Positions 1 to 11,366 of a stretch of 64,000 nucleotides of DNA are shown here, piece after piece. The notes under the pieces were generated by a model. That model was given only the letters and a program-made list of their open reading frames with translations, was not told the DNA's origin and did no database searches. How positions within the stretch are numbered: the first letter of the stretch is position 1; each line of letters starts with the position of its first letter. A program made the position numbers and the translations under genes. This DNA comes from Trachythela sp. YZ-2020. Lineage: Eukaryota > Cnidaria > Anthozoa > Malacalcyonacea > Clavulariidae. The stretch covers positions 7,964,001 to 8,028,000 of the forward strand of contig JADLSH010000395.1 of the NCBI GenBank assembly GCA_016169945.1, in the 5' to 3' direction.

Positions 1-28
1 CCTAATTACCAGACTGGAAAGTTTGTAC

Positions 29-54
29 TGCGCGGCCTAGATCTAGGCCGCGCA
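29..54. repeat. Perfect 26-bp palindrome in the subterminal region
   Basis: The half-site TGCGCGGCCTAGA is followed immediately by its exact reverse complement. It lies 20 bp inside the left end of the transposon that starts at position 9. A degenerate version of half of it (GGCCTAGATC) lies near the right end. Palindromic subterminal motifs are typical transposase or host-factor binding sites; that role is inference here. Confidence 0.8.
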
Positions 55-825
55 ATTTCGGACAAAATGCACGTCAGGACGCACAAATTTTGAAATTTTT
101 CCTATTTCAAGTGCGAGCGTGCAGCAAAGCCTGAACGTGCGGTAAACGCGCGTGAGAAGGGCGCGCAGGAAAGCGTGCGCGACTTGAGAAACGTTTGCGA
201 AACTGAGAATTGAAAGACATGTGACACTAACCGCGAATTCACATGCTCTGGCAGCGCTGCAGACAACAATAACATTAGAGTTGGCGAAGGCGCCCCACGT
301 GCCGCATTTAATGAAGTTTACTTCCGATTTGGTGGGCTTAGCAAATAGAAATTTGGCATTGAGAAATCTGATCTTCGCTTTTGGCAAATTATACATTTTT
401 CGCCGTACCGCGCTTTTTCGGTTTGACTTTTCAAGGCGAACATCGATACTTCGAAGTGACAAGCTGCTATTAAGTATTTTTACTGTGGAATTATTTCGTG
501 GAGACGTTCAAGAGACCTTAGGCGTTTAATTTTGCGAGGTGAGTGTATGTGGTGTTCGTAGTGATCGTGTTTTTGTTTGCGTTTTATGGAAATGTATACA
601 GCGTAATAGCGCATAATCATGTCTGAACTGTCTGAACACAGCAACACACTGTTATATATATACTCAGACGCCCGCCTTGGGCGATTCAGACATTTCGTTA
701 CAAATTTTTAGCTTTATAAAGTCTTTTTACCTTTTATAACTATGGAATACCAAGACGAAAAGACTGAACATGTAAACACCGTAGAATGTGCCGAGGGGTG
801 TATTCACTCCAAGAAATCTCGTACA

Positions 826-985
826 CCTCGAAACAAAATCCTTAAAAATCCCTAAAAAAATCTCTGAAGTCCCTAAAAATCCTAGAAAATCTATGAAATC
901 CCTACAAATCCCCAAAAAACTCGAAAAAATCCCCCCCCCTCTCCCAAAATCCCACGGGATTTTCAAAATCCCTAAAATCTCGGGT
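826..985. repeat. Degenerate AAAATCCCT low-complexity repeat
   Basis: About 160 bp of irregular units of the type AAATCCCTA, ending in a C-rich run around 940. No two neighbouring units are identical in length. It lies inside the 3-kb transposon and creates spurious open frames on both strands. Confidence 0.7.
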
Positions 986-1307
986 TCTAGTCCATGTTAC
1001 GCACACAATAGGGTTAGGTATTGGGTCGGGATTAGGGTCAAGATCAAAGAGAAATATTCGTGACTCGTAACATGGCGTTATAACCAAATCTCGTACGCTT
1101 TTTTGGAGTGATACAATTTCTTAATAATGACTTATGGCTATTGGTTGAGGACAGACTGGACAGCGACTGAGGATTATTGATATAACTTAATAGACTTGAT
1201 TTCTCTGATTCTTTACAATAGTGATATTACATCCAGATTTACAACAGATTAGCTGCACTTTACAATAATAAGCATAATTGCATAAATAGAATGATCATAA
1301 TAGTGAT

Positions 1308-1582
1308 CAGGGGTGGCGCCAGAAATTCATCCTAGGGGTGTTCTGTGTTCAGAATCATATGCTCCTGAGAAAATATTAGAATTTCAAATCTCTGACACTA
1401 TATTTCCTGTATCATTTTTATTGAGGGTACTTTGCGGTAACATAGAATTGTTACACTTGTTACAAGACATACCGTAGAGTCTTCCCAATGAAATACAATT
1501 TTTTTCCCAATAAGGGGCTAAATGGCTAATGGACTGGCAGGGTGGTAGCCTCCGCCCCTCCAGCAGTCCAATACTACCCTTG
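1308..1582. mobile_element. hAT-type miniature element (275 bp)
   Basis: It starts CAGGGGTGG and ends with the inverse, CTACCCTTG. It is flanked by the exact 8-bp duplication ATAGTGAT (1300-1307 and 1583-1590). The terminal CA..TG and 8-bp duplication are the hAT superfamily pattern. It has no coding capacity. Remaining sequence on either side in 540-2200 is AT-rich and shows nothing else. Confidence 0.75.
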
Positions 1583-2221
1583 ATAGTGATAATTCATTCA
1601 CAAAATAAGCTTACTTAAATTGATATACATATTTGCTTTTTCTTATTGTAATATAAGAGTAGGTAATAGAACCTCCACTGGTATTAAATAATTGGTATGC
1701 TATGTCATTTATGTAATTGTGTATCTATGTATGTACGATATTATATAATTAATGGTATAAATGGCTTTTAAACAATCACGAGAGTCTGAAAACTAGACCA
1801 TGGCAGGTGCTGTAGGAAGTCTAAAAGGCATGTGAATAACCTGCGGCACTGTGTATCATACACATTTACTGAATATCAGGTCTTATAGATTGTGTATTGT
1901 TGGTAAATAGACTGTGTCGTGAAGTATAAGTAAAATTTATAGTCTAGGCAGCGTAATAGTCGTTTTATGATCTATAATGTAAATTATTTATACATATGTA
2001 TTAAAAACAGAAAACATATAGGCGTGAAATATGCGATAACTGATTCGAAAAAAAATAATATAGAATGGAGAGAGAGAGAGAATGGAAGATGCTGTGATGG
2101 CATTAGAGCTATATCATACATCTCACAGAGTCTTGGGTCTACCATGCTTGTGAAGTATGTTAGCTGATGGTTGGTGGATTAGATATATAGTTATGTGGTA
2201 TTGTGTTTTAATGCTTAGTTT

Positions 2222-2830
2222 GAATATAGACATTTAATAACTGATATACCTTCCTAAACCACCACCTGGGTGCTGAATATAGCAGGGCCTTTTTAACAGA
2301 ATGGCTGCGGGGGCAAATGCCCCCCCCCCCAGTCTCCATGTTGGCCCCCTCCAGTAAGCTATTTTGGTCTCCCCCCAGTGAAGGTCCCTTTTGTCCAAAA
2401 TATATGCAAAAAAGGGGAAAAAACTGAGTTTAGAAGAAAGTTATGGTATTCTCACAACAAAACCTGGCTCCATTTAGATGGGATATATCAAAAATTGTCT
2501 CTGAAAATGCAGGAAATCAAGCCACAGAGACTCAAGAATACAAAAATATTCTGGGGGAGGACCCCCATACCCCCCTTCAGCTACCCACACCTGTAATACA
2601 CTACCTACTTGTTACGTTCGCTTTCGATTATGGCACCCCCACTAACTAACGATTTCTTAAAAAATGCCCTGGAATATAGACATTTAATAACTGATATACC
2701 TTCCTAAACCACCACCTGGTTGCTGAATATAGACATTTAATAACTGATATACCTTCCTTTAACCACCACCTGGTTGCTGAATATAGACATTTAATAACTT
2801 ACACACCTTCCTAAACAATTTGCAAAGTAA
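2222..2830. repeat. 53-54 bp tandem repeat, about 4 units, one interrupted
   Basis: Three head-to-tail units beginning GAATATAGACATTTAATAAC start at 2672, 2725 and 2779. A fourth unit lies at 2222-2282 and is separated from them by the 389-bp miniature element at 2283-2671. The interruption falls precisely at GAATATAG, the bases duplicated by that insertion, so the array pre-dates it. Confidence 0.85.
2283..2671. mobile_element. hAT-type miniature element (389 bp) in a tandem repeat
   Basis: The ends are CAGGGCCTTTTTAA and, inverted, CAGGGCATTTTTTAAG. The 8-bp flanking duplication is GAATATAG (2275-2282 and 2672-2679). The interior is rich in C-runs and has no transposase. It interrupts a unit of the 53-bp tandem array. 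Confidence 0.8.
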
Positions 2831-3171
2831 GATCTCCCTAATGGCATATCGCCGCTGTCGCCGCGCAAACGGGACATTTTGCACGCACACGCTCAAAGAA
2901 ATATCAACGCATTTGATATGAAGGAACCGGATTTGATATGTCGTATCGGACGCGCTAACTCGAAAGTTGGCCGCGCAAAATTTCGGAAAATTTTGATCTA
3001 GGCCACACAGTTTGCAAACTTTCCAGTCTGGCCTAATTACACTCCTAATTACACAATCACACAAATTTCCTCTCTAATCCGAACCCAGTTTTCACCCCTC
3101 CCCCACCAGACAGCAGAAATTTCTGTAGGGATCTTTTCTGGAATGTACCCAATTACATGTTGTTCAATTAT

Positions 3172-4904
3172 TTACATGTTTTTAACTTCATCTTCTTCAT
3201 CCACTGTCATTTCTCTTTCACTTTGACTAGTTTCACCCTAGTATAAAACAAACAAGAATTCAGGAATATTTAGAATAAATAGCTAAAAATGTGAGGGAAC
3301 TGTTTATAGTTTTTGGTTCTCACATCTAGGGGCATACTATCTACACCATCCTATTTTTTTATTTATGTTATAAAAGTAACATATTTTTCTTATTTTAATT
3401 ATGATGTATGTTACACTTCTTTGCCCTTGGCTACAGCATGCAATTAACTCTGTCCTTACCCTTTTCTGATTGATATCAACATCACTAAAGAAAGAAATAT
3501 TAATAAATTAAGCTAAATAATTAATAAATGAACAAATTGATAACTTTTTCAATTCATAACTCTTGATAAATAATTGTTCCCCAAATTCAAAACATCAAAC
3601 AAAAAAGGTACAGTAATCTGCTATCATATTTATTACAGGCACCATTTTATTGAAATTGGGATAAAACTACATGTATATGTTTCAAAGTGAGAAATACTGT
3701 TTGCATTCACGTCTGATGGTTTAGAAATTCTAATACTTTGTATATCAATGATGTATGTAGTGTACTATGTGCATTTAAAAAACAAATTGCCATTGTAAAA
3801 AATGTTTTCCCCCCTCCCCAAACGTGGTGCAATTGACCCCATGATGAGCAGTATTTGACCCCATATAAATCATTTTAATTAAATTGCAAATGGGCCATTT
3901 GCAACCTGGGTTTTTTTAACTAAATTGCAAACATTGACAAATGCTTGAGGAATAGGTGGTGATGGAATTGATTTAGACATATAAAGGACAATATATTATC
4001 TTGCAAAAAAGCATTTAGCAATTATATCAGCATTTAGAACTCAGCACAGCTTTTAAGAATGACTGGCTTCACAGTGCCACCCATGGAAATCTAATAGATT
4101 GTAATTCTACGAGGCAATGTTCACTATACTATTGACAAATTCAAATTGTACAAAATATAAATTTATATATACAGGGTGTCTCAAAAACAAGTAGACTCAT
4201 TTTAAATTCAAATCAACTAGTGATTTAACATGCTATGAGATAATAGTCCTATGAGTATAAGGTTTTTGTTTTTCATTGGAGCTGTTAAATTACTACAAAG
4301 GTTATAGCTAATTTGAATTTGAAAGAGTCTACACCTTTTTTTTCAGATACTCTGTACAGCATGTTCCTCAATCCTCATTGAGGCATTGTTATATTTCAAC
4401 AATTTATAATGATGAAGACAAGAAGAATAAACAATTTTATATTGACAACTTACCTATTAATACTATCGATATCATTGTCAATCGTCAGGTCAATATGGGT
4501 CTGAAACAAAAAACCGACACAACTTTAATTCTCTGACGAAATATAAAAACGCACGTATAAAAAATCATATAAATAAATGTGAAGTCTATTATTAAAAAGC
4601 ATATTTCAGGATATACTTACAATAGATTGTTGCTCGTGTATTTCTAAACAATTAAAAAGAAACAAATATTAAAATTTACCGAGGGATTCATAGGATTATA
4701 AAACAAAACAAAAAACTCACTTAAAACATCCAACTGATCCGAAGAGCACACCATCTTTGCACGCTCACCACACTGCCAAGACCGGAAGTCAAGGTCAGTC
4801 TGATTACTGCTATTGCACAATTTCAACCTGCAACCTGCAAAACTTACCAGCCGTTTCTCCCTCAACAATAAGTCCTCTTGAACATTTCTTAGATAAGTAA
4901 GCAT
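3172..4904 (-). CDS. Small five-exon gene, unknown product
   Basis: I do not recognise the product. Reading leftward, the exons are 4904-4721 (184 nt, ATG at 4902-4904), 4643-4621 (23 nt), 4500-4454 (47 nt), 3484-3460 (25 nt) and 3237-3172 (66 nt, ending TAA). Every intron starts GT and ends AG, with good donors such as GTGAGT, GTAAGT and GTAAGT and pyrimidine-rich acceptors such as TTGTTTCAG. Intron phases 1, 0, 2, 0 join without breaking frame and give 114 residues. The first 61 residues are cysteine- and leucine-containing. The C-terminal half is acidic and polar (THIDLTIDNDIDSIN, then EEDEV) and looks disordered. An upstream exon is possible because an AG directly precedes the ATG. The gene is divergent from the helicase at 5169. 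Frame survival over tiny exons argues for a real transcript; function is unknown. Confidence 0.5.
4172..4354. mobile_element. Tc1/mariner-type miniature element (183 bp)
   Basis: The ends are CAGGGTGTCTCAAAAACAAG and, inverted, CAGAGTATCTGAAAAAAAAG. The inverted similarity continues through GTAGACTC and an AAATTCAAAT block, and a TA dinucleotide lies on each side (4170-4171 and 4355-4356). It sits in the third intron of the minus-strand five-exon gene and has no coding sequence. Confidence 0.75.
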
Positions 4905-5168
4905 CTCAGGGATATGATAAAATGATAATGTAAATAGAAATGAAATGGAAATAATAATGTAATATCAGTAGGATACAAAAGGAAACATATAAGCTTTCAT
5001 ATATCCTATGTTTTGATAGGCTCATAGATCAAACTCAACAATATTAGCTGATGATCAAGTTTCAACATCCAACTCAACAAGTTTTAGGAACCCTGTAAAT
5101 GGAGCAATACGCTCTGTAGGGTTAACCTGCCTAATGATGGCTAAGTTGGTAAAAAAGAAAATTGTGGG
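4905..5168. promoter_or_regulatory. Candidate shared promoter between divergent genes
   Basis: These 264 bp separate the ATG of the minus-strand five-exon gene from the ATG of the plus-strand RecQ-type open frame. A head-to-head pair at this distance would share a promoter. No TATA box or other motif stands out and the stretch is AT-rich. This call rests only on layout. Confidence 0.25.
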
Positions 5169-6745
5169 ATGTCTTCAACTTGCGAAGACCCTCTCCTAAA
5201 TGTCCTTCAAAAGGTATTCCACCATGATAACTTCAAGAGTAACCAAAGAGAAATTGCTGAATGTCTGCTGCTCAATCAAGATACTCTTGCAGTTGTACCA
5301 ACAGGTGGTGGGAAGTCTATTTGCTACTGGATTCCTGGAATCGTAAGTACTGGTGTTACAGTGGTTGTAACCCCCTTAATTGCATTGTTGAATGACGAAG
5401 TTAGAAAGTTAAAAAGCCATGGCATTCCTGTCTGCTATGTTACTTCTACAATTCTTCCTGAGGAAAGAGACTCTGTTTTCCATGAACTAACTAGAATCAG
5501 TCCAAAATACAAGTTTTTATATGTGACACCAGAGTTTGCTTTGTCTGCACAAGCATCTTCTTGTTTTCAGTCCATGGTTGAAAACCAGTCACTAAACAGG
5601 TTTATCATAAAGAGGCTCATTGCGTTAACACATGGGGGAACAGTTTTAGGCCAGCATATGGCAAACTTATTGAACTGAAGAAATTCAATAAACCTATTGC
5701 TGCATTTACTGGTACTGCAACACATCAGACTCAAAAACAAATTGTAGAAGGATTGGGTTTAAATCAACCACACGTTTTCCAAGCATCGTGTAATTGAAGC
5801 AACCTGTCATTTTCTGTATTAAAGAAGAATGACAAGCATGCTAAAGAAGATGTGGTGGAGTACGTGAATGAGCACCATCCAAACGAATGTGGCATTGTAT
5901 ACTGTCTGTCGACAAAGGATACTGTTGAACTAGCATACATTTTTAAGGCCAAAGGTTTACCAGCAGTCTATTATCATGGTAAGCTTGATTTCTTTGAGAA
6001 AGCTAATAATGCAAAATCTTGGCTTGAAGGGAAAGCAAAGATAATGTGTGCAACCAGTGCATTTGGCATGGGTATTGACAAATCAGATGTACGGTTTGTC
6101 ATCCATATCTCTTTGCCCAGGTCTCTTGAGGATTACTACCAGGAAGCCGGAAGGGCAGGGAGAGACGGAAATCCATCAGCATGCATGTTTAGATTTGCTG
6201 ATAGAAACCAGCTTATCCGTACTGTGTCGTCAAATGAATCCCAAACTGAAGAGCATATGAAGAGCTCTGTTGATTTAGTTGTATCCTATTGCATGTCTTC
6301 AGCATGCAGAAGAAAGGTTATCATGGAACACTTTGATGACAAATCAGATGTGCACTGTGAAAGAGGGTGTAACAACTGCACAAAGTCTGATGTACCACTT
6401 AAAAATTACACCAAGGATGCCGATATATTGTGTCAGTGTGTCAAAGAAATGCAGGTTTTATGCCCTACAATAACCATTCGACAGTTAGCACTGACATTAA
6501 GAGGATCGAAGGCTAAATGTGAGGTAGAGAACAAAGGTTTCCAACATGTTGCACATTATGGAGCAAGACAACAATCATTTAGGAATGATGCAGGTGCCAT
6601 TATATTTGTACATCATTTAATAATTAATGATGTCTTGGCTGAGAAAGTCCACCTTGTTGGTGGTCGATCAACACCATTTATAACATTGGGCAGTAAAGCG
6701 GGAGATTTATCAAATGGCCAGACACAGATCTTGCTAAATTTGTGA
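5169..6745 (+). pseudogene. RecQ-type DNA helicase, disrupted
   Basis: RecQ helicases are ATP-driven 3'-5' DNA unwinders. The first segment (5169 to about 5615) holds motif 0 (FKSNQREIAE), Walker A (VPTGGGKS) and motif Ia (TPLIALLNDEV). The second (about 5616-6745, another frame) holds the tail of the DEAH box (HC), the RPAYG segment, motif III (FTGTAT), motif IV (IVYCLSTKDT), motifs V-VI (AFGMGIDKSDVRFVIH, QEAGRAGRDG), a zinc-binding cysteine set and a winged-helix-like end. The frame changes exactly at the DEAH box, so its Asp-Glu-Ala cannot be read in frame. A TGA at 5795-5797 stands where family members have Arg between Asn and Ser-Asn-Leu, as expected from CGA to TGA decay. There are no introns. 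It may be a retrocopy or a member of a transposon-linked RecQ expansion. Family assignment is secure; activity is very unlikely. Confidence 0.85.
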
Positions 6746-7700
6746 AATTTGATACAACGATGGAGTAGAACAATGTCTACTAAAAAGCCATGGACTTACA
6801 GTAGGTATATTTTAGTCAAGGTGCGAGATCATGTGAAAAAACCCATATGTATTAACAATTCAAGTCACATTGCCATTGGTCAGTGAACATGTCTTCAAAA
6901 TCCTCCTAGATATAGATCCTCCTAGTTTGATCCCAACTCTGTCTCATCCACCAAATAATCAGCTCTCTGTAATTACAATATACATTTCAATAGAGTCACG
7001 TAATTACGATCTCCGTATATTTCTGACCTCTACCATACATTTTCAAGACAAAACTTGGCCAATTTGGTATTAAATCAAAGATAAAGATTCAGCGATTCTT
7101 GTCATATATTTTTGTGCTTTTAATTTGGAAATGTAATGATATATCATCGTGATCGTCTGTTTTTGTTGGGTCTCGCGCTACAAATCGTGAACTTTGGTTT
7201 ACGACAATTTATTTCATCAAAGACCCTTTGGATTTGTTTAAAATCTTCTCAGTATTCTACGTATTGTGTTCCCGTCATCTCGTCAAGTTCTGGTGTACAT
7301 TTGTGTATTATATTTTAAACTACAGGGATTTGATTTATTTGACCGTTGGAATTTTGATTTTATAATCGTGTCTAGCGTCGTTTGTCATGGCAACAATTTC
7401 ACCTGCGTGTATTTGTTTTCCTCTCGTCTAAAGAAACGTTTTCATCTTGGATTCGTGTTTGTCTGTCTACTCCTAACAGTCTAATATTACTTTTGTACAA
7501 TTTGTGGGAGTATTTCGTGTGTACGTTATTCGTTTGATTTCTTATTTGTACTTTGTCTAATTTGGATTGGAATAATTTGCGTCATCGCTCTCAAATTACC
7601 GTGCGCCGTGTCGTGAGACATACTTCCGATCTGTTAATATCGTTACGTATTAACACATCTCTGATCTACGTATCTATCAAGTATTTAGCAATTATACAAT

Positions 7701-10700
7701 ATGTCTAACATCTCGGCAATTGGAACAACTCTAAATTTTGTAATTCTAATAACAATTTTCTGTCTGTGCCTAAAATTACAGCCATCTCCAATCGAACGTC
7801 AACCTGACACTAGTCTGCCTCTGGGAAATATAGCAATTAGCTCTGATCTTGCAATCCTGCCTGATAAACTATGTTTTATCTGGATTTCTACCCGAGATGC
7901 AAAATTAAGAAGTTTTAACCTACCAAAATATTATCGCTATGGTATGCACTTACGAATTACCAAGATCTCGAGTCATACGTTTATTTCAATCTTGTTAGCT
8001 GGTGATATTGCTACAAATCCCGGTCCTGCTCACCTTATTAACAACTCGACTACCTGCCTTGTAATTAACGCTCGTAGCCTGAAAAGTCAGCATACTTTGG
8101 GCGGAAATCAACGTTGTAATCTTTCATGTTTTCAAGAGCTTGTCTACTCTGAATCCGCTGATCTTGTCTGGGTGACGGAAACATGGCTCACAAAAAACAT
8201 TGAAAACACTGAAATTCTTCACAATGACTATACCATATACAGGAATGACCGGAAATTACGAGCAGGTGGCGGAGTGATGCTGGCAGTAAAATCAAGTTCT
8301 TTCACTTCATCACGCGAAATTAATGATCTTAAAGCTGACATTGAAGTGATCTCGACGGAACTTATCACAAGCAATAATCAAAAGATCGTTATCTGCTGCT
8401 GCTACAGACCTCCCAATGCAGAAAAGTCTTGGCTAGTAAACTTTAACTCATACATGGCTCAACTATCTTCTCGCTACAATAACATACTAATTTGTGGAGA
8501 CTTTAACTTTCCTAAACTCCGTTGGGTATTACCAACAGCAATTTCCGGTACGGATGAAATAATGTTAACGGAACAATTAAACGACTTCTTTCTAACCCAA
8601 CTGAACACTTTACCCACAAGAGGAGATAATGTTCTAGACCTAGTCATCACTAACATGCCAGACCAAGTTGAGAACATTTCAAAACTTGATCCAACTGAAA
8701 GTGGATTATTTACCGACCACGACACAATCGTCTTTAATATGAAAACATCCATTAAAGCAGCTCACAAATTGAACAGAACTGTTTATGACTACCGTAGGGG
8801 CGACATAAATGGTCTACACTCAGCTTTGGACAATATTGATTTATCCGGCATAATTGAATCAAGTAACGATGTTAATGTCTGTTGGATGCATTGGAAAGAT
8901 ACTTTCCTTGCCGTGGTTACAAATTATATCCCTACCAAGAAAATCAAAGGTCGGAACTCTCCTCCTTGGATGAATGGCAGCATTATTCATGCAATTAGGA
9001 AAAAAGAGGCAGTACGACGAAAGTTAAAGTCTTCTTCAACTGATGCTCTTAGTGTCAAGTTTAAAGAGTTACGAGCCAGTGTAAAGAGAATGGTTAGTGA
9101 AAGCCGCGAAAACTTCTTTAACTCTCTTGAAGCGAATTTCCAATCAAACCCCAAACGATTTTGGTCGATTTTTAAGCTAAAGAATAAACAATCGAGTATT
9201 CCAGACATGATGTCGATGGAAACGCCTGCCTCCTCACAACCTTCCACAGTTTCTACTCCTGCTGGTATCGCAGATATGTTTAATCAGTACTTTACATCAG
9301 TATTTAGCTCTGACGATCTCGAAGATCTTTCATCTCCTCCCTCGCCACCAGCATCTTGTTTGTTGCTGTCAGACGTACAACTTACTACTGAAGAAGTTCT
9401 AAGAACACTCTTAAACCTAGACACCAGCAAGGCTACGGGACCTGATGCCATTCCATCTCGTCTCCTCAAGGAAACAGCACAGCAAATCGCCCCTTCTCTC
9501 ACGCAGCTTTTTAATAGATCTTTAAGCTGTGGAGAGCTACCTGAAGAATGGAAATTAGCGAACATTGTTCCAGTACACAAGAAAGGAGACAAGAGCCTTG
9601 TGGAGAACTATCGACCTATCTCCCTTCTGTCCATAATATCGAAAGTGCTAGAACGTTGTGTACTTAGGAATATGAGAGAACATCTACTTAAATTAATCAG
9701 CACTACTCAACATGGCTTTATTCCGGGAAAATCATGCACAACTCAGCTAGTAGAAGTGCTTGATTATATTGTTTCCCTCCTAGATGGTGGTAAGCAAACT
9801 GACGTAATCTATATGGACATGTCCAAAGCATTTGACAAAGTCAACCACACAGCCCTAACTAAAAAGCTAAGAAACTCCTTTGGAATCTCTGGTAACCTTC
9901 TTCACTGGCTTCACTCTTACTTGTCCAAGCGTAAACAGCGTGTTACTGTCTTAGGAGCTACATCATCTCCAAAATCTGTCCTTTCCGGTGTCCCACAAGG
10001 CTCAATTCTAGGTCCTATACTTTTTCTACTTTATGTCAACGACCTGCCGGATGCAGTAAATCACTCAAAAATCGCCTCTTGCTGACGACACAAAACTGTT
10101 TAAACAAATTGACTCCAGTGCGGACGCGTTATTGTTACAAAGTGATCTAAGTAATTTAGAGGTATGGTCAACCTCTTCGGGTCTTGTCTTTAACCAAGAC
10201 AAGTGCAAGTGTCAGCACATAACTAGAAAAGCAAACCCTATAAAGCAGGACTATACAATCAAGAGTAAGACCCTGACAGTTACATTGAAGGAAAGAGACT
10301 TAGGAATTTTGATTAATAACAATTTAACCTGGTCAGATCACACCCAAGATCGCTGTGCGAAAGCAAACAAAATGCTTGGTTTTCTGCGCAGATCTGCTCC
10401 ACAAATAAATAATATAAAAATACGTCGGACATTGTTCCTGACAATCGTACAATCTGTGTTAGGCTACGCCACACAAGTCTGGTCCCCACAGTCAATCGAG
10501 TTGATCAAGAGGACAGAGCGAATCCAACGCCGGGGCACAAAACTCATCTTGAAACTACCCTTCTTTTGTGCTGAAACGTACAAAGACAGGCTGATATCTT
10601 TAGATCTATTACCAATCTCCTACTGGCATGAGTATCTTGATCTCGTGTTTTTCTTCAAAGCCATTAACAACTTCATAACTGTCTCCGTAGATGTCCTGCC

Positions 10701-11017
10701 TGTGCCTATAATTCCATCGAGGCTTACTAGATCCACTGTTAATGTAAATGTATTATCGTTCCGTCCTCGTAAATGTAAGTCTGTTACATACCTTACGCTC
10801 ATTTTTCAATAGAACAACGAGAACATGGAACTCACTGCCTCAACACCTAAGGCTGAAAGACTTACCCATGTGCCAATTTAAGAAGATGCTTTTTGATTAT
10901 TACCATAAAGCTCTTCAAAATTGTTACAACGTAGACGACGCCAGAACATGGAAAACAATATGTTTGAAATGTAACTCTTCGCGGACTCTCATACAGTCTT
11001 TGACTTGCTGTCGTTAG
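7701..11017 (+). pseudogene. CR1-like ORF2: 2A-like leader, AP endonuclease, reverse transcriptase
   Basis: The polyprotein nicks target DNA and copies element RNA at the nick. Residues 1-25 begin with a hydrophobic run (LNFVILITIFCLCLKL) like a signal or anchor segment. Residues 101-109 are GDIATNPGP, a 2A-type motif. Endonuclease motifs follow: NARSL, VTETWL, GDFNF and a terminal TDHDT. The reverse transcriptase shows ATGPDAIP (about residue 576), YRPISLLS, MDMSKAFDKVNH and GVPQGSILGP. The main frame stops at 10085, just before the catalytic ADD. The sequence continues in another frame from about 10081 (ADDTKLF) to 10812, then switches again near 10790 and ends with TTRTWNSLPQHL and a cysteine-rich tail to 11017. 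Two frame breaks make the copy inactive as read. The start is the first ATG in frame. Confidence 0.85.
8001..8027 (+). other. 2A-like ribosome-skipping motif GDIATNPGP
   Basis: The nine codons give Gly-Asp-Ile-Ala-Thr-Asn-Pro-Gly-Pro. The 2A consensus is D-(V/I)-E-x-N-P-G-P. All invariant positions are present except Glu, which is Ala here. The preceding residues (FISILLA) are hydrophobic, as in active 2A sequences. APE-type LINEs of marine invertebrates are known to carry N-terminal 2A-like sequences. Whether the Ala variant still recodes is unknown. Confidence 0.6.
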
Positions 11018-11070
11018 TAACTATGTTCAGTGTATTTTTCCCATTTTATATATCCATTTTATATTTTATA

Positions 11071-11214
11071 AGGGCCCACAGTAATTGGTGTTAAACTGTT
11101 GTGGTGTCCCCGCCTTTTTATTTTTATTTTGCATGTGTTTGGGAGTATTTAATTTATTCCCTAATTTGCAATATTGTTAGCATAGGCGAAGCTAAATAAA
11201 TAAAAAATAAATCC
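11071..11214 (+). repeat. Conserved 3' tail of the CR1-like family
   Basis: The tail begins GGGCCCACAGTAATTGG, continues with GTTGTGGTGTCCCCGCC, and ends in AAGCTAAATAAATAAA-type sequence. The same order of motifs occurs at 57341-57427 and, truncated, at 11367-11415. This is consistent with a 3' RNA structure recognised by the reverse transcriptase. Confidence 0.7.
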
Positions 11215-11366
11215 TTTAAAAACATTTTACCCATCATGGTATTTAACAATAACTGAATAGTGAATCTGCAAGAACTAACGTCTTTGAAAACCACATCTGA
11301 AAAAATGTACAATAGTTTGTCTAACTGTTGCCATTGTTTCAGTTCTTATATATTTAAACTAATTAT

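Larger units (their letters stand above)
9..3031. mobile_element. 3-kb non-autonomous DNA transposon with 8-bp target duplication
   Basis: The two ends are inverted copies of CCAGACTGGAAAGTTTG (9-25 and the reverse complement at 3015-3031), each flanked by the same 8 bases CCTAATTA (1-8 and 3032-3039). This is direct evidence of one transposition event. Beyond the terminal 17 bp the two sides still share shorter pieces such as GCGGCCTAGATC and GCGCAAAATTTCGG in inverted order. No transposase was recognised inside: the open frames in 43-529 and 2759-3064 have no family signature, so the element was probably mobilised by a partner. hAT, P and Zisupton-type transposases make 8-bp duplications; the terminal CCAG does not decide which one applies. 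It has been loaded with two smaller insertions (1308-1582 and 2283-2671) and a tandem repeat. Confidence 0.75.
7701..11214 (+). mobile_element. CR1-like non-LTR retrotransposon with 2A-like leader
   Basis: The element has an APE endonuclease and reverse transcriptase open frame followed by a structured 3' tail, with AATAAA-rich sequence at 11194-11211. The 5' boundary was not found: the 7060-7700 stretch is AT-rich, without a recognised gene, and probably contains its 5' untranslated region. No target duplication was recognised. Its 3' tail motif is shared with orphan tails near 11367 and 57341, so a family of relatives is present in this genome. Confidence 0.8.

Noticed and set aside
43..529. 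Overlapping open frames on both strands near the left edge
   Set aside because: No motif or family resemblance, and their GC-rich composition matches the transposon end, so they are not called as genes.
826..985. Telomere-like TCCCTAAAA repeats
   Set aside because: Units are irregular in length and sequence and the tract is internal to a transposon; animal telomere repeats (TTAGGG) would read CCCTAA without variation.
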